Assembly: GCF_024679245.1 (NCBI RefSeq)
Contig: NC_090191.1
Span: 37,980,982 to 38,044,981, forward strand
Reading direction: 5' to 3'
Source: Pseudorasbora parva
Lineage: Eukaryota > Chordata > Actinopteri > Cypriniformes > Gobionidae
Length of the DNA: 64,000 bases
In this document: positions 39,640-51,108 of the stretch, in pieces
Position numbering within the stretch: position 1 is the first letter of the stretch
Layout: every line of letters starts with the position of its first letter
The notes under the pieces: model-generated
Databases searched by the model: none
Seen by the model: only the letters and a program-made list of their open reading frames with translations
Told to the model about the DNA's origin: nothing
Program-made: the position numbers and the translations under genes

Positions 39640-40365
39640 AAAGTATTATATCACTATACAAGGGTTTAGATCTGCTACTGCTTCACTCACACAGGGTGTT
39701 CCTCAAGGTTCGGTTCTTGGCCCACTATTATTCGTCATCTATATATCCACTTGGTGACATCATACGCAGGCATGGACTTAAGTTCCACTGCTGTGCAGAT
39801 GATATTCAAATCTATCTCACCACCAGCTCTGATAGGCCATCTCTGCCTGACTCACTCACTGCATGTATCAGGGGCATCAAGTATTGGATGTCCCGGAATT
39901 TCCTTAAATTGGATGATAAGAAAACAGAGATATTATTGATTATTGGTCATTATTGATTATTGGTCCTACTGCACAGTCAAAAGGATGAACCAGTCTTTTG
40001 ATGTTCATGGAACTCAGATTAAGCCTTCGTCATTGATTCGTAACCTTGGTGTCTTATTCGATTCAAATATATCTTTTGGCCTTAACATTTCTTTTGTTAA
40101 AAAATTTTTTTTCCATCTTCGTAATATTGCTCATCTCCGAGCAATATTTTTTCCATCTTCTTTCACCATTGCTGATACTAAAACCATAATTCACGCATTA
40201 ATCACTTCACGTCTGGACTATTGCAATGCCTTATTTCTTGGTCTTTCCAAAAAATGTATCGCAAGATTACAGTATGTTCAAAAATCAGCAGCAAGATTTC
40301 TCACCTCCACTAGGCACTCTGCTCACACTACTCCTCTGCTTCATGACCTTCACTGGGTATAAATG
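39640..40365 (+). pseudogene. L2-type LINE reverse transcriptase remnant
   Basis: Conserved non-LTR reverse-transcriptase blocks are readable across several frames: QGVPQGSVLGPLLFVIYI near 39693-39745, a CADDIQIYL version of the catalytic Y/FADD box near 39799-39825, then FLKLDDKKTEIL, IRNLGVLFDSN, and the C-terminal ITSRLDYCNALFLGLSKK and LQYVQKSAARFLT. Frame changes and a gap between the GVPQG and ADD blocks show that it is dead. The endonuclease domain is missing, as expected of a 5'-truncated copy. The order of motifs is that of the L2/CR1 group. Confidence 0.9.
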
Positions 40366-40369
40366 AGCC

Positions 40370-41540
40370 AAGAAAGTGCAGAGCCAGTAATGCCAATGTC
40401 AGAGAGCCTAGAGATCATTAATTCATGGCAGACTGTGTCAAAAGCAGCGCTTAAATCAAGAAGCAGCAAGATGTTTATCAGTATAAGAATACTGCCTTAC
40501 AACCCCAGTGAGCGAGATAAAGGGGACTAGAGTGAGAAAAACTCACTAGAAAGATACAAAGCAAACAATTCTAGAAAGTAGGTATGAATGGTTCTTCTAT
40601 GGCATTGCTGCAAATAACCCCGTTATTTTTAAGAGTGCATTGTTGTGTTGTGACAGAATTGTAGCATTTCATTAAAAATAATGAGGGGAAATGTGTTGAG
40701 TGGGAGAGATATGGAGATGTGAGGTGAAGAAGTCACAGGCAGCTTTAGAGGAAGGCACTACGAGGGACGTATGAGAATTACAGATATGAAGAGTAGACAT
40801 TGAACTCAGCAGGACGCCGTCACTCTGCATTATGAAAGTTGTTCTATTTCGAATTCTCCCCCATTAACTGTAAGCTAAACTTCCTGTCTCAAACAATGCA
40901 CTTCCTTCCTGGCAATTGTTTAGGATTCAGCCATCTATAGAATAACAATGAGTTCTTGCACACTTATTGTGTCTAAAAGGAATTGTTCTTTGATGTCCTT
41001 AAGACTCATTTAGCGTTGCGTTTGTGTCTATGAAACAATGTTTTACCATCGTAAATGAACTGCTGAACATGTTTATTTTTATCAAGTAAAAGATGGGTGT
41101 ACATTTTCTGTGTTCATTTACAGCATGTCAAAGACACTTAAACATGAATATTACTTTTAACCAAAACTCAGTCCTTGATAAAATGTGCATATGAATAGAG
41201 CTAGAATCAGTGTGAAGAGAGAAAGTTACATCATTCACCTGAACTAACCTTTGTTTGTCTTTCAGGAGCATGTGAGGACAAGACACTGCGAACCCAATTA
41301 CACACCACCACTGAGAGACCTGGTACCATCAGACAACTAATGTGAGTGTTTGAAGAGAAGGTGACACATTAATGAAATTCTCCATAAAAAGGCCTCCTTC
41401 ACTCTATAATTAAAGGTGACAGGAACATTCAAAGAGGTGGTTTCACTGCAATTATATAAATAAGGATTTTTGGTTCCTTTAAAGAACCTTGCCGTCAAAT
41501 TAACCCTTTTAAAAACCTATTAAAGGTTGGTGCCATTGTA
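40370..41540. other. Intergenic, nothing recognised
   Basis: The part just after the LINE remnant ('tcagcagcgcttaaatcaag' type wording near 40440) may be further repeat. The rest shows no ORF, hairpin or simple repeat worth naming. Confidence 0.4.
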
Positions 41541-42185
41541 ACCCCTCCTGTTATGACCACCTGTTCCAAGGGGACTCGAACTCGGGTCCGCCGGCATGAG
41601 AGTAGGACACTCTTAAAGCTACACTGTGTGATGTTTTCCCCATCTAGCGGTGTAAAGGTATATGGCAATCCAGTAAATATTAGTTTCTGTTCCTCTCAAT
41701 TCTGATTTCGTTTTAACTCCTATGGTGGCCGATTTAGTCCAATATTAACATGGCTTCCAGTTCGACCTCGTCAATGAGTGCCATCGAGTGTTAAATACGC
41801 GAAAAGCGAAGCTTGAATTCACGGGTATGTCCCACTTTGGCTAATGTACTTTCAAGATGGAGGGGCAACATGGCGACCGGCATTCGAACCCCTCACCCGT
41901 ATGTATTTTCAATGGCATATTATAAACTTACGAGAATACTTTATTACTTGAAAGAAGTAAATATACATTTATAAGCACATATATTTTTGAAAGAACTAAG
42001 TGTTTTTAGCTAAGAATAAACTAAAAAAGTTACACAGTGTAGCTGTGTAAGTGTAACCAAGTGTAACCAAGGAGTGTAACCAAGGAGGTTAAAGGCTGCA
42101 ACCCCTTGTGTCAGTCGCTAGAGCATCTCGAGGTCAGAGGAGTGAGGTTTACTCTAGCTGGCCTCTGTTACACCATGACCCATTA
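41540..42185 (-). repeat. tRNA-like SINE head interrupted by a MITE
   Basis: Read on the minus strand, 42185 to about 42060 gives an A-box-like part ('gatgctctagcgactgacac'), and 41612 to 41545 gives a B-box-like part (GAGTTCGAGTCCCC). Between them is a MITE (41617-42048) whose tips are AGCTACACTGTGTGA and, inverted, AGCTACACTGTGTAA; TTAA adjoins only the left tip. The simplest reading is a tRNA-derived SINE split between its two promoter boxes by a later insertion. A triplicated 'gtgtaaccaag' marks the junction at 42049-42085. No functional tRNA is claimed. Confidence 0.5.
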
Positions 42186-42189
42186 ACCT

Positions 42190-43610
42190 TCAGATTGTGG
42201 GTCATGAAAGTTTAAGAGTCTAGAAGATGAGCGTTGGGTCTAGAACCTTCTGAGACTATAAGTGCACTGTGAAATTTACAGTAAAAAGCGTCATGGTCAG
42301 AACGTTACAGGGAAAACTATGGTAGCAACATTTAAGGTTTACAGAATGAACTCTTAAATTTGCAGTAAACTTTTTAAACAGTAAACTAGTTTGGGATATT
42401 GTACGTACTCAATTTGGGATATTGTAAGTACTCAACTGAACAAAATATATAACACTGGTTTTTAGATATTTTACTGCAGAAATACTACATAGTGCACCTT
42501 TAACTATTATAATGTTAATATACTAACCTGAAGTACTGACATTTTTTGTATAATAATCTACTGACAACCACCATAAAAACAAAGCTGAGGTAAATAATGT
42601 GTCAAGCAGACAAATACAAAACCTTATCATGAAAAAAAATTAATTTAGCAAGTTAGCAACATAAGATGTAACACAAAACCTTAAAGTACACAACGGACAA
42701 AAAAAAAAAAAAAAAAAAAAAAACTAAGAAGGAACAATTTATTAAATGAGCCATCATGTAAATTTTATATATTTTTTAAATTATGTCAATATATTTTAAA
42801 TACTTTTTTACAGCGTGATAATGTATATCCTAGTGTGTCTTATTTGTATATGTGTGCGCACCAAGGGAACCTCCGACTCTTTTTATATTTTGAATGTCTT
42901 TCAAAGTCCACATGGCCCTTGGCGTTATTAGATTTGCTGCCTAAAACCCAACAAACCTTTCCTGCTCATTGACAAGGCCGACTTTACCTGTCAGCAACAT
43001 TTAGTTTAAAAGATGAGCCTGACATTACCTGTCAAGTGGGTTAGAATCCTGTAATAAAACGCTGATTGCTTGCCAGTGGTGTTCAGATCCGAAAATGAAT
43101 CCGGCATTATGTGAAGAGATCATTCGAATCCCAGCTTAGCCGGAACGTACCTGTTGATAAGACTCGGATTGGGAGATTGGAGCCACTGGGGTTTTCATTT
43201 TAAGCAGATAAGGGAAAGCTGTGGAAGATGATTGGAGTTTAAGTGTAAACCACATCGAGATCGAAGCAGATGTAAAGGATCACCCTTTCACATGCATAGT
43301 GGTGTGCTATGCCAGATTTTCTCAGGCTCACACATCCGTGACCGCAAAATATTTAGGCACTTAAAATGTCATTGCATTTGATAATATCAATCCAAGTGGT
43401 ATTTATTTTAAATAAAGATATTGCAAAAGCACATTTTTCATTTACATGTAACCATTTACCAGATGCTTTTAACCACATTTGAATAAAGTATGATGAGCAT
43501 TACATGCAATTTATTAAACACAACACTTCATAAAAAGACTTTTGTTAGATCTATATGATAAAACAGTAGATTAGTGAAACTTTAATAGAACAAGTTCATA
43601 GTAAATGTGA
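42190..43610. other. Intergenic, nothing recognised except a poly-A tract
   Basis: A run of about 24 A bases lies at 42700-42723. The remaining sequence has no domain-bearing ORF. A faint L2-tail-like phrase ('taccagatgcttttaaccac') occurs near 43457. Confidence 0.45.
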
Positions 43611-43611
43611 C

Positions 43612-43615
<4 letters not shown>

Positions 43616-43675
<60 letters not shown>

Positions 43676-43790
43676 CATGTTTTTGTGACATGAGGACACA
43701 AATGTGTATAATATGGGGATAGAAAATACTGTTTGTACAGTATTAAAACCATTACGCCTAGGAATGTCCCCATTTGTCACAAAAACAAAC
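43616..43790. repeat. (GT)n tract with a MITE remnant
   Basis: A GT tract (43616-43672) is followed by 'gggatagaaaatactgtttg' and 'aaaaccattacgcctaggaa'. This is a shorter relative of the repeat at 10095-10545, which has the same association with a GT tract. Confidence 0.75.
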
Positions 43791-44029
43791 GTGTGTGTGT
43801 AAATATAATTGGTAAATAAATCCCTGCAATAATGGCTCAGGAAACTGATAATAGTTCTAAGTAAACAATCGGGTTACAGAAGAAACGCTTTTTAAACAAG
43901 GAAATTGATTATAACGACAATTTATAAACCTTTAAAGACAGACTTACTATGAGCTACAAGGTTGTTAATCCATGGTATTTGTTTCTGTTGAAGACCACGT
44001 TTATTACAAAATATTCTTAAAATAATGTT

Positions 44030-44260
44030 TAACAGTGGAATTCATAATGAAAACTACATTACCCATGATGCTATACAGAACATTTCACCAATTAGAGTCA
44101 AAACATGCAAAACATGCCTAAAGAGCTGCCAAAATGCATATTTTATTGTAATATATAAAATCAATTTTTATAAAAGAGTAAATTTGTTTTTCTCCATCAT
44201 TTTAAATTCAATTAAGCAGTTTGCTATGATTCATGGGATTGTAGTTCTTTCCCTCACTAA
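44030..44260. mobile_element. MITE-like repeat with CTACATTACCCA ends
   Basis: The left part reads AAAACTACATTACCCATGATG (44049) and the right part reads ATTCATGGGATTGTAGTTCT (44230), in inverted orientation. A weaker inverted pair of the same type (CTACATTACCCAT / ATGGCGCTGTAGTTCAT) occurs inside the 8.2-kb element at 49518-49580. Boundaries are approximate. Confidence 0.5.
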
Positions 44261-45050
44261 AGTCTTACACAGTCTTTGTACCTTTGTATTTTTTCAGATT
44301 CAAAATACTTTTTTTGCTTCAAATCAAAGTTTAATCGTATGATTCACCTCTGGCTTTGGTATCTGGTTGGCTTTTTTTTTTTTTAAACAACTTAAAAGGT
44401 ATTTTACAACTTATCAAAAATCTCTATTAAAAAAGAAATGAATGTAAAAAAAAAAAACCAGCACCACTGAAGAAGTGGATTGGGTACTAATGCACTCTGT
44501 AGCAACATTTGGTTTCAGATGCCATTTGGTTTGATTATTTGGTTATGTAATGCAATAAAATGTGATACATTAGACGTTATTGAGTTATGCAGCATAATTA
44601 AGGGTGAAAGAGTCCCTCTGCGTAATATCTGTAACTAGACTGAGAGACCAAGATTGCAGACAATGGTTTCCACTGTGGAAAATTACAGCTCACCCAACAC
44701 AGTCTCACCCCTACTCGTCAAATGTTGCCGAACGGTCAAGGGACCCTGACGTCAGCTGTTGACGCACAGGGTACCCCTAAATCGCCATTTTTCGACGTAC
44801 TGGGTAATCCACTGATTTCAATGAGAAACCTAGGACGTCATAAACAGACGTGTTGGGCATGTGCATGTTATCGTCATGATGGAATTTATTGGGTTATAAT
44901 TTTTCCATTATGACATGTTGGAGTGTGATTCTCAATTTAATCAGCCAGCACAATTGTATTTACATTTATTTACGCTATGATACACGTTTGAAACAGTAGT
45001 CAAACCCCACCCCGCCCTAAACCTACCCATTTGCGTATTATATGATATAA

Positions 45051-45929
45051 AACACAGGCTGTAACAGACAACAGGCACACTTTATTGAAAAAGTCCAACT
45101 ATTCCGAGGCCAAACGATTGAATTGTGCGAAGAAAAGACCCAAAAGCAATCACCGTCTCTATCCGCGGCGCGCGGCGCGCGGCCCGCGCCCGTGCGTCAC
45201 ACTGAAGACGCCACAGGTAGACCCCTCGGCGTCACGCGATGGACGAACTGGGAACCCAATTGCTTTCAGTGGGAAACCTTTGGCGTCAACATTAGACGGC
45301 AATTCTATCGGTATGAAATCGCGCTGAAGAAGTCTCATTCAGAACACATCGCGATGTTTGGCATCAGATCACGTGTGCCACATGTTGGTGAGTAGTCATA
45401 CATATTATGTCCTAATATTTGATATAAAGTATTTTCTGCTTGTCGTTATCGATCATGTTCAGTCACTGCATTGTATCTGTCATCATCTCCACTGAGGCTT
45501 TGCATTTCTTTGCTTTCTAAATAAACACACCTTGCTAATAGGGTAATTTAACACTGTCACGTGACGTGCTATAGACCTTTAAACATTTGTTAATATTTAA
45601 TAATAATTACTAGTGTAGTTCCAACGTGGCATTTGTAGTAGAAGCACAATAAAAAAAACAAAAAAAACAACACTTGCCATGCGTTTACCACAGTATTGGT
45701 AGTTTTAATGTGATATTTGTTGTAAATACACAGTAGCCACAACAATTACCATGCTTTAAATGCATTTTAATGTAAAATCCAAATATTGTTATTTAAATAG
45801 TATACTTTATAATGCTATATATTATATATTATGACTTTTTTCTCTCTTTCTGTTTTTTTTTTTTTTACCTGAAAAGACCAAAAGAGCCTCTCGGACTCAG
45901 TCAACCCATTCTTGTTTGTGGAGAAGTAA
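45051..45929 (+). CDS. Predicted two-exon leader ORF in the left arm (hypothetical)
   Basis: Downstream of the TATA box a frame without stops runs from 45051 to a good donor at 45387 (CATGTTG|GTGAGT). An acceptor after a long T-rich tract (GAAAAG|ACC, exon from 45877) restores a frame reading DQKSLSDSVNPFLFVEK and a stop at 45927-45929. The first in-frame ATG is late (45354), so either a non-ATG start is used, the true product is a roughly 28-residue peptide, or the exons are a non-coding leader. The upstream open part is Lys/Arg/Pro-rich. No domain is recognised. The same frame and signals are kept in the right arm. Confidence 0.35.
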
Positions 45930-46132
45930 CGGAGAAAACCGAAAGCTGCAACAGCAAATATTTGTAATGGTATGTATGAGTTGGTTTGAACCCTTTATCA
46001 AACATTTTATTTAGCATTTGTTGTTACTTATTCTTACAAATCCTATAGCTCAATCAGTAAGAACATATTCCCAAAGTCTTAATAATTCACAAGATTTAAC
46101 AAGTTGTCAAATTCGTATGATTCTCGTACATA

Positions 46133-46213
46133 TAGCTCTGAAAAAAATTAAGAGACCACTTAACATGGATTTCTAAATGTTAAGTGGTCTCTTAATTTTT
46201 TTTTCCAGAGCTG
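46133..46213. mobile_element. 81-bp Tc1-like MITE inside the left arm
   Basis: A perfect-looking hairpin with AGCTCTG(G)AAAAAAATTAAG tips and a GAGACCACTTAAC / GTTAAGTGGTCTC core, flanked by TA. Such TA-flanked AGCTCTGGAAAAAATTAAGA ends are typical of Tc1/mariner MITEs in fish. The same insertion, at the same site, is in the right arm at 51399-51479. Confidence 0.85.
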
Positions 46214-46961
46214 TATTTGTATATGAAGAGTTCAGATGCAAAAGCCTCAAAAAGCCACTTCGGTCACATGACATCAGATATTCGATTATTTTTTCTTAAT
46301 CAGATCAGTTGCAATGTTTATAACGTCCCGTTTGCATGTAAATAATTTATGTGATCACAAAATCAAGTGAGTTATCTACATTTTCAAACAAATTCATATG
46401 ATATAGCTTGCTATTATATACTTTTAATAATGGGAATGCACACATATCTGTGAACTTATTACATAAATGTATTTAACATTTAATTATGCAACGTTTTTTT
46501 TACAGCAAGAAACAGTTATGTATGAACTCACAACTTGCATGCAATGTAATACAATTTCCTCTTTCTTTCTGTCTTGCAGGATTACTTGCAGATTACTTTT
46601 ATTTATTTATTTTTGTTTAAAAGATCTCTACAATATCAAACTCAACAGCTCTTTTAAGAGTCAACCCTCACAAGAGCTTCTAGTGATTCTCAGCTAATCT
46701 TGCCGTAATCAGCCCTTCACAGGTAAAGTTGAATATTATCAGTATCAGTATATATACTAAAGTATATACAGTTTTTAATGCTCACCTTAATCTTATGGTA
46801 AATTAACTTTATTGTAACTGTCTTAATTTATATGTTTTAAAAACAATAGTATTTGCACAGAGTAAGTGAGACTTTCTTGTTTTACAGAAGAGAAGAAAGA
46901 CCAGACCTTATATCGAAGCAAGCTAAGAAAATAAGTCATTTGTTTAGGGTGAGGAAGGAAG

Positions 46962-48118
46962 ATGGACATCTTGTGCCCGAAGAAGACAGAAAAGTGCGCA
47001 AGTCCATTGGTATGTCTTGTATTGAAGCAATGCTGTAATATGTAGTACAAAATTTGATGTTGATCTCTCAAAGGACTATTCATTTCAACAGTGATCATTC
47101 TTTCTACTCTGATAAAATACGTACCATTATTCATGTCTAAATCTTTTAATAACTCCTAAAATAAGCAAATGAGGTTCTGTATCTTGGATTTATTTAAAAT
47201 GGTAAATATTTGTTTTCCCTTTTTGATACAATTATTATTACACTTTTGGCCTTCAGTTCTTAAAAACTGCACCGTCTTTTTGTCTTAGATAAAAGTAGAC
47301 AAGTGTGGGAAAAAGCATTTAGTTGTTATAAACTCCATGTATTTCTCCATTGTTTTGTAGACCATGGATGGTTCTGGGTAGCTTTAGAAGATAATGAGTT
47401 GGGACATATTAGGAATCAAATAGTAAATGTTCTTTGAATTATGTGTAATATCTGGTTAGTTCTTTGGCTTGAAACAAGGCCTTATACTCCACAGACTAAA
47501 CACATTGCATTTGTGTTTTAAGATGGATAGCAAGAGAAGGCACAAATTCTACAGGAAAAAGATGTGCTGCCAAGGAGGAATACAAGAGGCAAAAACTCTG
47601 CTCTCTGAGAACTATACATGGCCATGGGTGCTTCATAAGCATGGTAAGTCTGGTGCCTGGGTACCTATTTCTTAATTCTGTCCATGAAAGTTGTATTGCA
47701 GTATTTGAACAATTTTATATTGTAAAGGCTATCACAAGTGATGCTCTTGAAACAAGTAACTAAAGAAATCTAGCATCACTGACAAAGGCTCAGAAGAGAC
47801 CATGCCTTTCTAAAAGATCTACTGTTTAAAAGGTTGCTGTTGATATGGGTAAATTAGTTTTTGTTCAGGACTTGGCTAATATTATGGGCTGCAATATTAT
47901 ACATAATGCTTCAATGTGTATATTATTTTATGTACTGACTGCTGCTTTGTAAATTTGAATCAGGAATTGGCATTTCTGCCCATTTTGAGGTGGAGAGTTT
48001 ACTGAAGAACATAGGTTAACCTGACTGTACATTAAACTTAATCTGAATTGTGTTTGTTGTTTTACTTTTAGACCAGGACTGGAGAACGCCGGATTATACG
48101 ACTTCTTCCTCTGGTTGA
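46962..48118 (+). CDS. Predicted three-exon small ORF in the element's interior (hypothetical)
   Basis: Three segments join in one frame across GT-AG borders: 46962-47009 (the exon itself probably begins at 46888 after TTTTACAG), 47523-47643 and 48072-48118. The product is 71 aa, starting MDILCPKKTEKCASPL and ending in a Ser-rich tail; the middle part is basic (SKRRHKFYRKKMCC). A poly(A) signal AATAAA follows at 48460-48465. Upstream are the arm's leader exons and promoter, so it could be the body of a left-to-right transcript. No family is recognised; it could equally be the non-coding part of a longer RNA. Confidence 0.3.
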
Positions 48119-48439
48119 GAAAAGGCTACACAACATCAGTGATCACATCATCTGTACATTGATTATACTGTAGGGTACAAGTGGGCGAACTGTTTAGAAG
48201 AAGAAGAACATGAACATGATAGAGGGAAGAGACAGAAACCAGTCTAGTTGTAATAATGAATCATTATTTTCCAACACTATATCAAATCTGTTTTCTGTAT
48301 CATAGTTGACTGGATGGGATTATGTGGCACTCATTTGTGTGGCTTCAGCAGCTGTGAATGGATTAATATGATGTTAATGTGTTTTTTAAAACCCATTTTT
48401 ATTTATCTTGAATCTTATTTGACTTTATTCTACTTTATT

Positions 48440-48485
48440 AACTGTATACTGTATCCTCCAATAAAGTGTTGAGTGATAAAGTTTG
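48440..48485 (+). terminator. Candidate poly(A) signal of the rightward transcript
   Basis: AATAAAG within 'tcctccaataaagtgttgag' at 48459-48466, followed by a GT-rich stretch ('gtttggtgagtattgtgtat'). It lies 0.34 kb after the last predicted exon of the rightward gene in the 8.2-kb element. Confidence 0.45.
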
Positions 48486-50171
48486 GTGAGTATTGTGTAT
48501 GGTGTTTGGTACAGTAAATACACATTCAACCAGTTTATTTAGGTTATCTTATTAATTACCAAGAATATTTTACTTGAGAAGTAAACATTTTTTATCTGGT
48601 TATATTATATTTGGTACAATGCTCCAAAAAGTTGTATATACTTGCATGCTGTGACAAGTATGTCAGTTTTTAGTGAAATAAAGGGAAGGATTACAAACAC
48701 TTCAAGCTTAACTGAAGATGATCCATGTTGATCATTCTGGTACATCTACTACTGCAATAAGAATTAAAGCATGCACATTTTCGATGCCAGGTACGTGAAG
48801 AGGGTGTAGATGAAATTGTGACAATGTCTCTTGTTATTTTACTTAATGGTGCATTGTCCTATATTTAATAGTAATAATGAAGTGTAAATAATATAAATTG
48901 TTTTTGTTTACTCTGGAAATTGGATAATGGCAAGTTGTTGCAGGTTCATCCATTATATTTATTAGTGTTTATCCATAAAAGAAAAGAAAACTTAATAATT
49001 ATTATTTTAAAACATTTCTTTCAAATATTTCTGCATTTCATCAGATGGTCTTACAATATCAAAACCTATACACAAGCATGACGTTAGAATAGAAAAGACA
49101 AAATACTCTGATATTTAAATGTGACTCAAAGTTTGTTGTACGTGATGAGGAGAATAGATCTGTGTATGTTGTACTGCCCTTACACCTCCAGGGACCCAGT
49201 AGTGGCCCCTGGAAGAGCAAAAAAAAACCATATTTCAAATGGCTTTAACTCAAAGTATGGTTAGCGTATCACAGAGAAAATTGGCAGGACAACTGCATAT
49301 GCAATGTTTACTAAATAATGTTGGCCACAGTTTTCAGACATATATGGAAAGCTGCCATAAAGGTTTATTTAAAAGTGCTCACAGTAAAATATACAATTTC
49401 AGCTTGGCCCTCATATATGTCCTAAAGGTTTACACAATGAACATATTTTAATATCCAGTTGTCCATTAAATATGTAATTTACTTAACATTTATTGTTTCA
49501 TTATGAAACCTTTTAAACTACATTACCCATATATCTGTCATTGTATCAATGCAATGGGAAACATGGCGCTGTAGTTCATAGAAGTGTGCTGAAATGCTTA
49601 GGGTTAGGGTTGGGTTCTCAGTAAAGGAGTCATTTCTCACAACATAGCGACACTTTATAGTTAGCTTAACGTATAACTGACGTAATAATAACACCAAAAC
49701 ATACTTTGTAACATGAAACGCCGTTTTATATGGTTAAAACAGATAGTCCAATCACAGCGCGTTCTGCGATAAAGTCACAGCCAATGACAACCCAGCTGAA
49801 CAGAGGCGTCACACTTCCTTGTCCATTTATGGTAAATTATATCACATCTCATCCGGTTCAACTGAAGGGGTAGATTCCTTAAATATTTAATATTTAGGCT
49901 GCTAAATATTTATTTATTCTAATTAAATAATAAAACTCACATTTTAAAACGAAAGTCTTCTTTGTGTGGTTAAACTGATACATAATAAATATATTTGAAA
50001 GAGAATCCTTTTTCTATGCAATGGTCTACAAGCATAAACTTCTTTAAGCCATCCTTTACAATCTGAACTCTTGGAATTAAAACAAATATAACAAAAGCAC
50101 AATGAATGCACACAATTTTGTAAGCATATTCCAATATTTAATGTCAAACAGTTTAAATACAAATGTAGTGC

Positions 50172-50304
<133 letters not shown>

Positions 50305-50678
50305 CAAAAAAAGAACATTTTACATTCTTAACTTTAATACTATATATTTGCGATTATTGTTCACTTTTATTGTAACTAAATTAAATGGCAATTAAAATAG
50401 TTGATGATTATTGTAAATGTTAACCATTTTCAGTAAGAAAATACTTCTATAAAGTACATTCATGTTACAGTTACATTAACAAGGTAGTGATATAATGATA
50501 GAGGTAGTTATGGTGGACATGTACTTTAGTGACCATTGTAATAAAAGTTTTAATGAATAATTATTGATTTCAAAAGGTATTAACTCTCACTATCTTCATT
50601 TGTTCAAACAAACAACAAATGCAGAAATATACATTGGACTATAGCATCATGAAGTCAATGCATGACTAGAACCAGTGG

Positions 50679-51065
50679 ATGGCAATAGATATGTCCTTCA
50701 CTAAAACTCCTGATGATAAAGGCATAGGCAGACATCAAGAACAGTTTATGAATATTGGTTCTGCATATATCAAAGAGATCATAAGACTCTACAGACTCCA
50801 CGTGAAGAATTTGAGACACTGTGACAGAGCAAAGGGTGCACTTCACTGGACATGTTCCATGTATGCCCAAACAACAACACCCAAAAACACTTATGAAGTG
50901 GACACCACCAGGAGGACGCACGAGATAGGGAAAACCAAGGAAGATATGAGACAGATGTTTCACGAAGACCTCAATGCCGGTGTTCCATGAGAAGATGTGA
51001 AAATGTGGCCACAGATCGAATATGTTGGAGGACACATGTTGCCCAATGTGCCCAGGACAGGACAT
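50679..51065 (+). pseudogene. Unrecognised ORF remnant abutting the right arm
   Basis: An ATG at 50679 opens 103 codons (MAIDMSFTKTPDDKGIGRH...), ending in a TGA at 50988. The same frame continues sensibly beyond it (EDVKMWPQIEYVGGHMLPNV...) for another 25 codons or so before the arm. The composition (charged, His/Lys/Arg-rich, regularly spaced hydrophobics) looks like protein sequence, with one in-frame stop. No family is recognised. On the minus strand a 136-codon frame (51065-50655) overlaps it and could instead be the body exon spliced to the right arm's leader. Confidence 0.35.
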
Positions 51066-51108
51066 GATGATGATGTTGTCAGTTTATACATAACTGTAGG
51101 ATTTATTT

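Larger units (their letters stand above)
44695..46505 (+). repeat. Left inverted arm of the 8.2-kb element
   Basis: The outermost 200 bp are rich in GACGTC/GTCGACG-like words. A TATA box (TATAAAA) lies at 45046-45052. An 81-bp MITE (46133-46213) with TA duplication sits inside it. The arm ends at a splice-acceptor-like sequence (T-run, then TACAG at 46501-46505), beyond which similarity to the other arm falls away, apart from a short related stretch ('cagttatgtatgaactcaca'). Confidence 0.9.

Noticed and set aside
45085..45327. 80-codon alternative frame in the left arm (also mirrored at 52282-52524)
   Set aside because: It also lacks an ATG start and, unlike the other frame, does not continue across the donor at 45387. 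It is kept in both arms only because the arms are near-identical.
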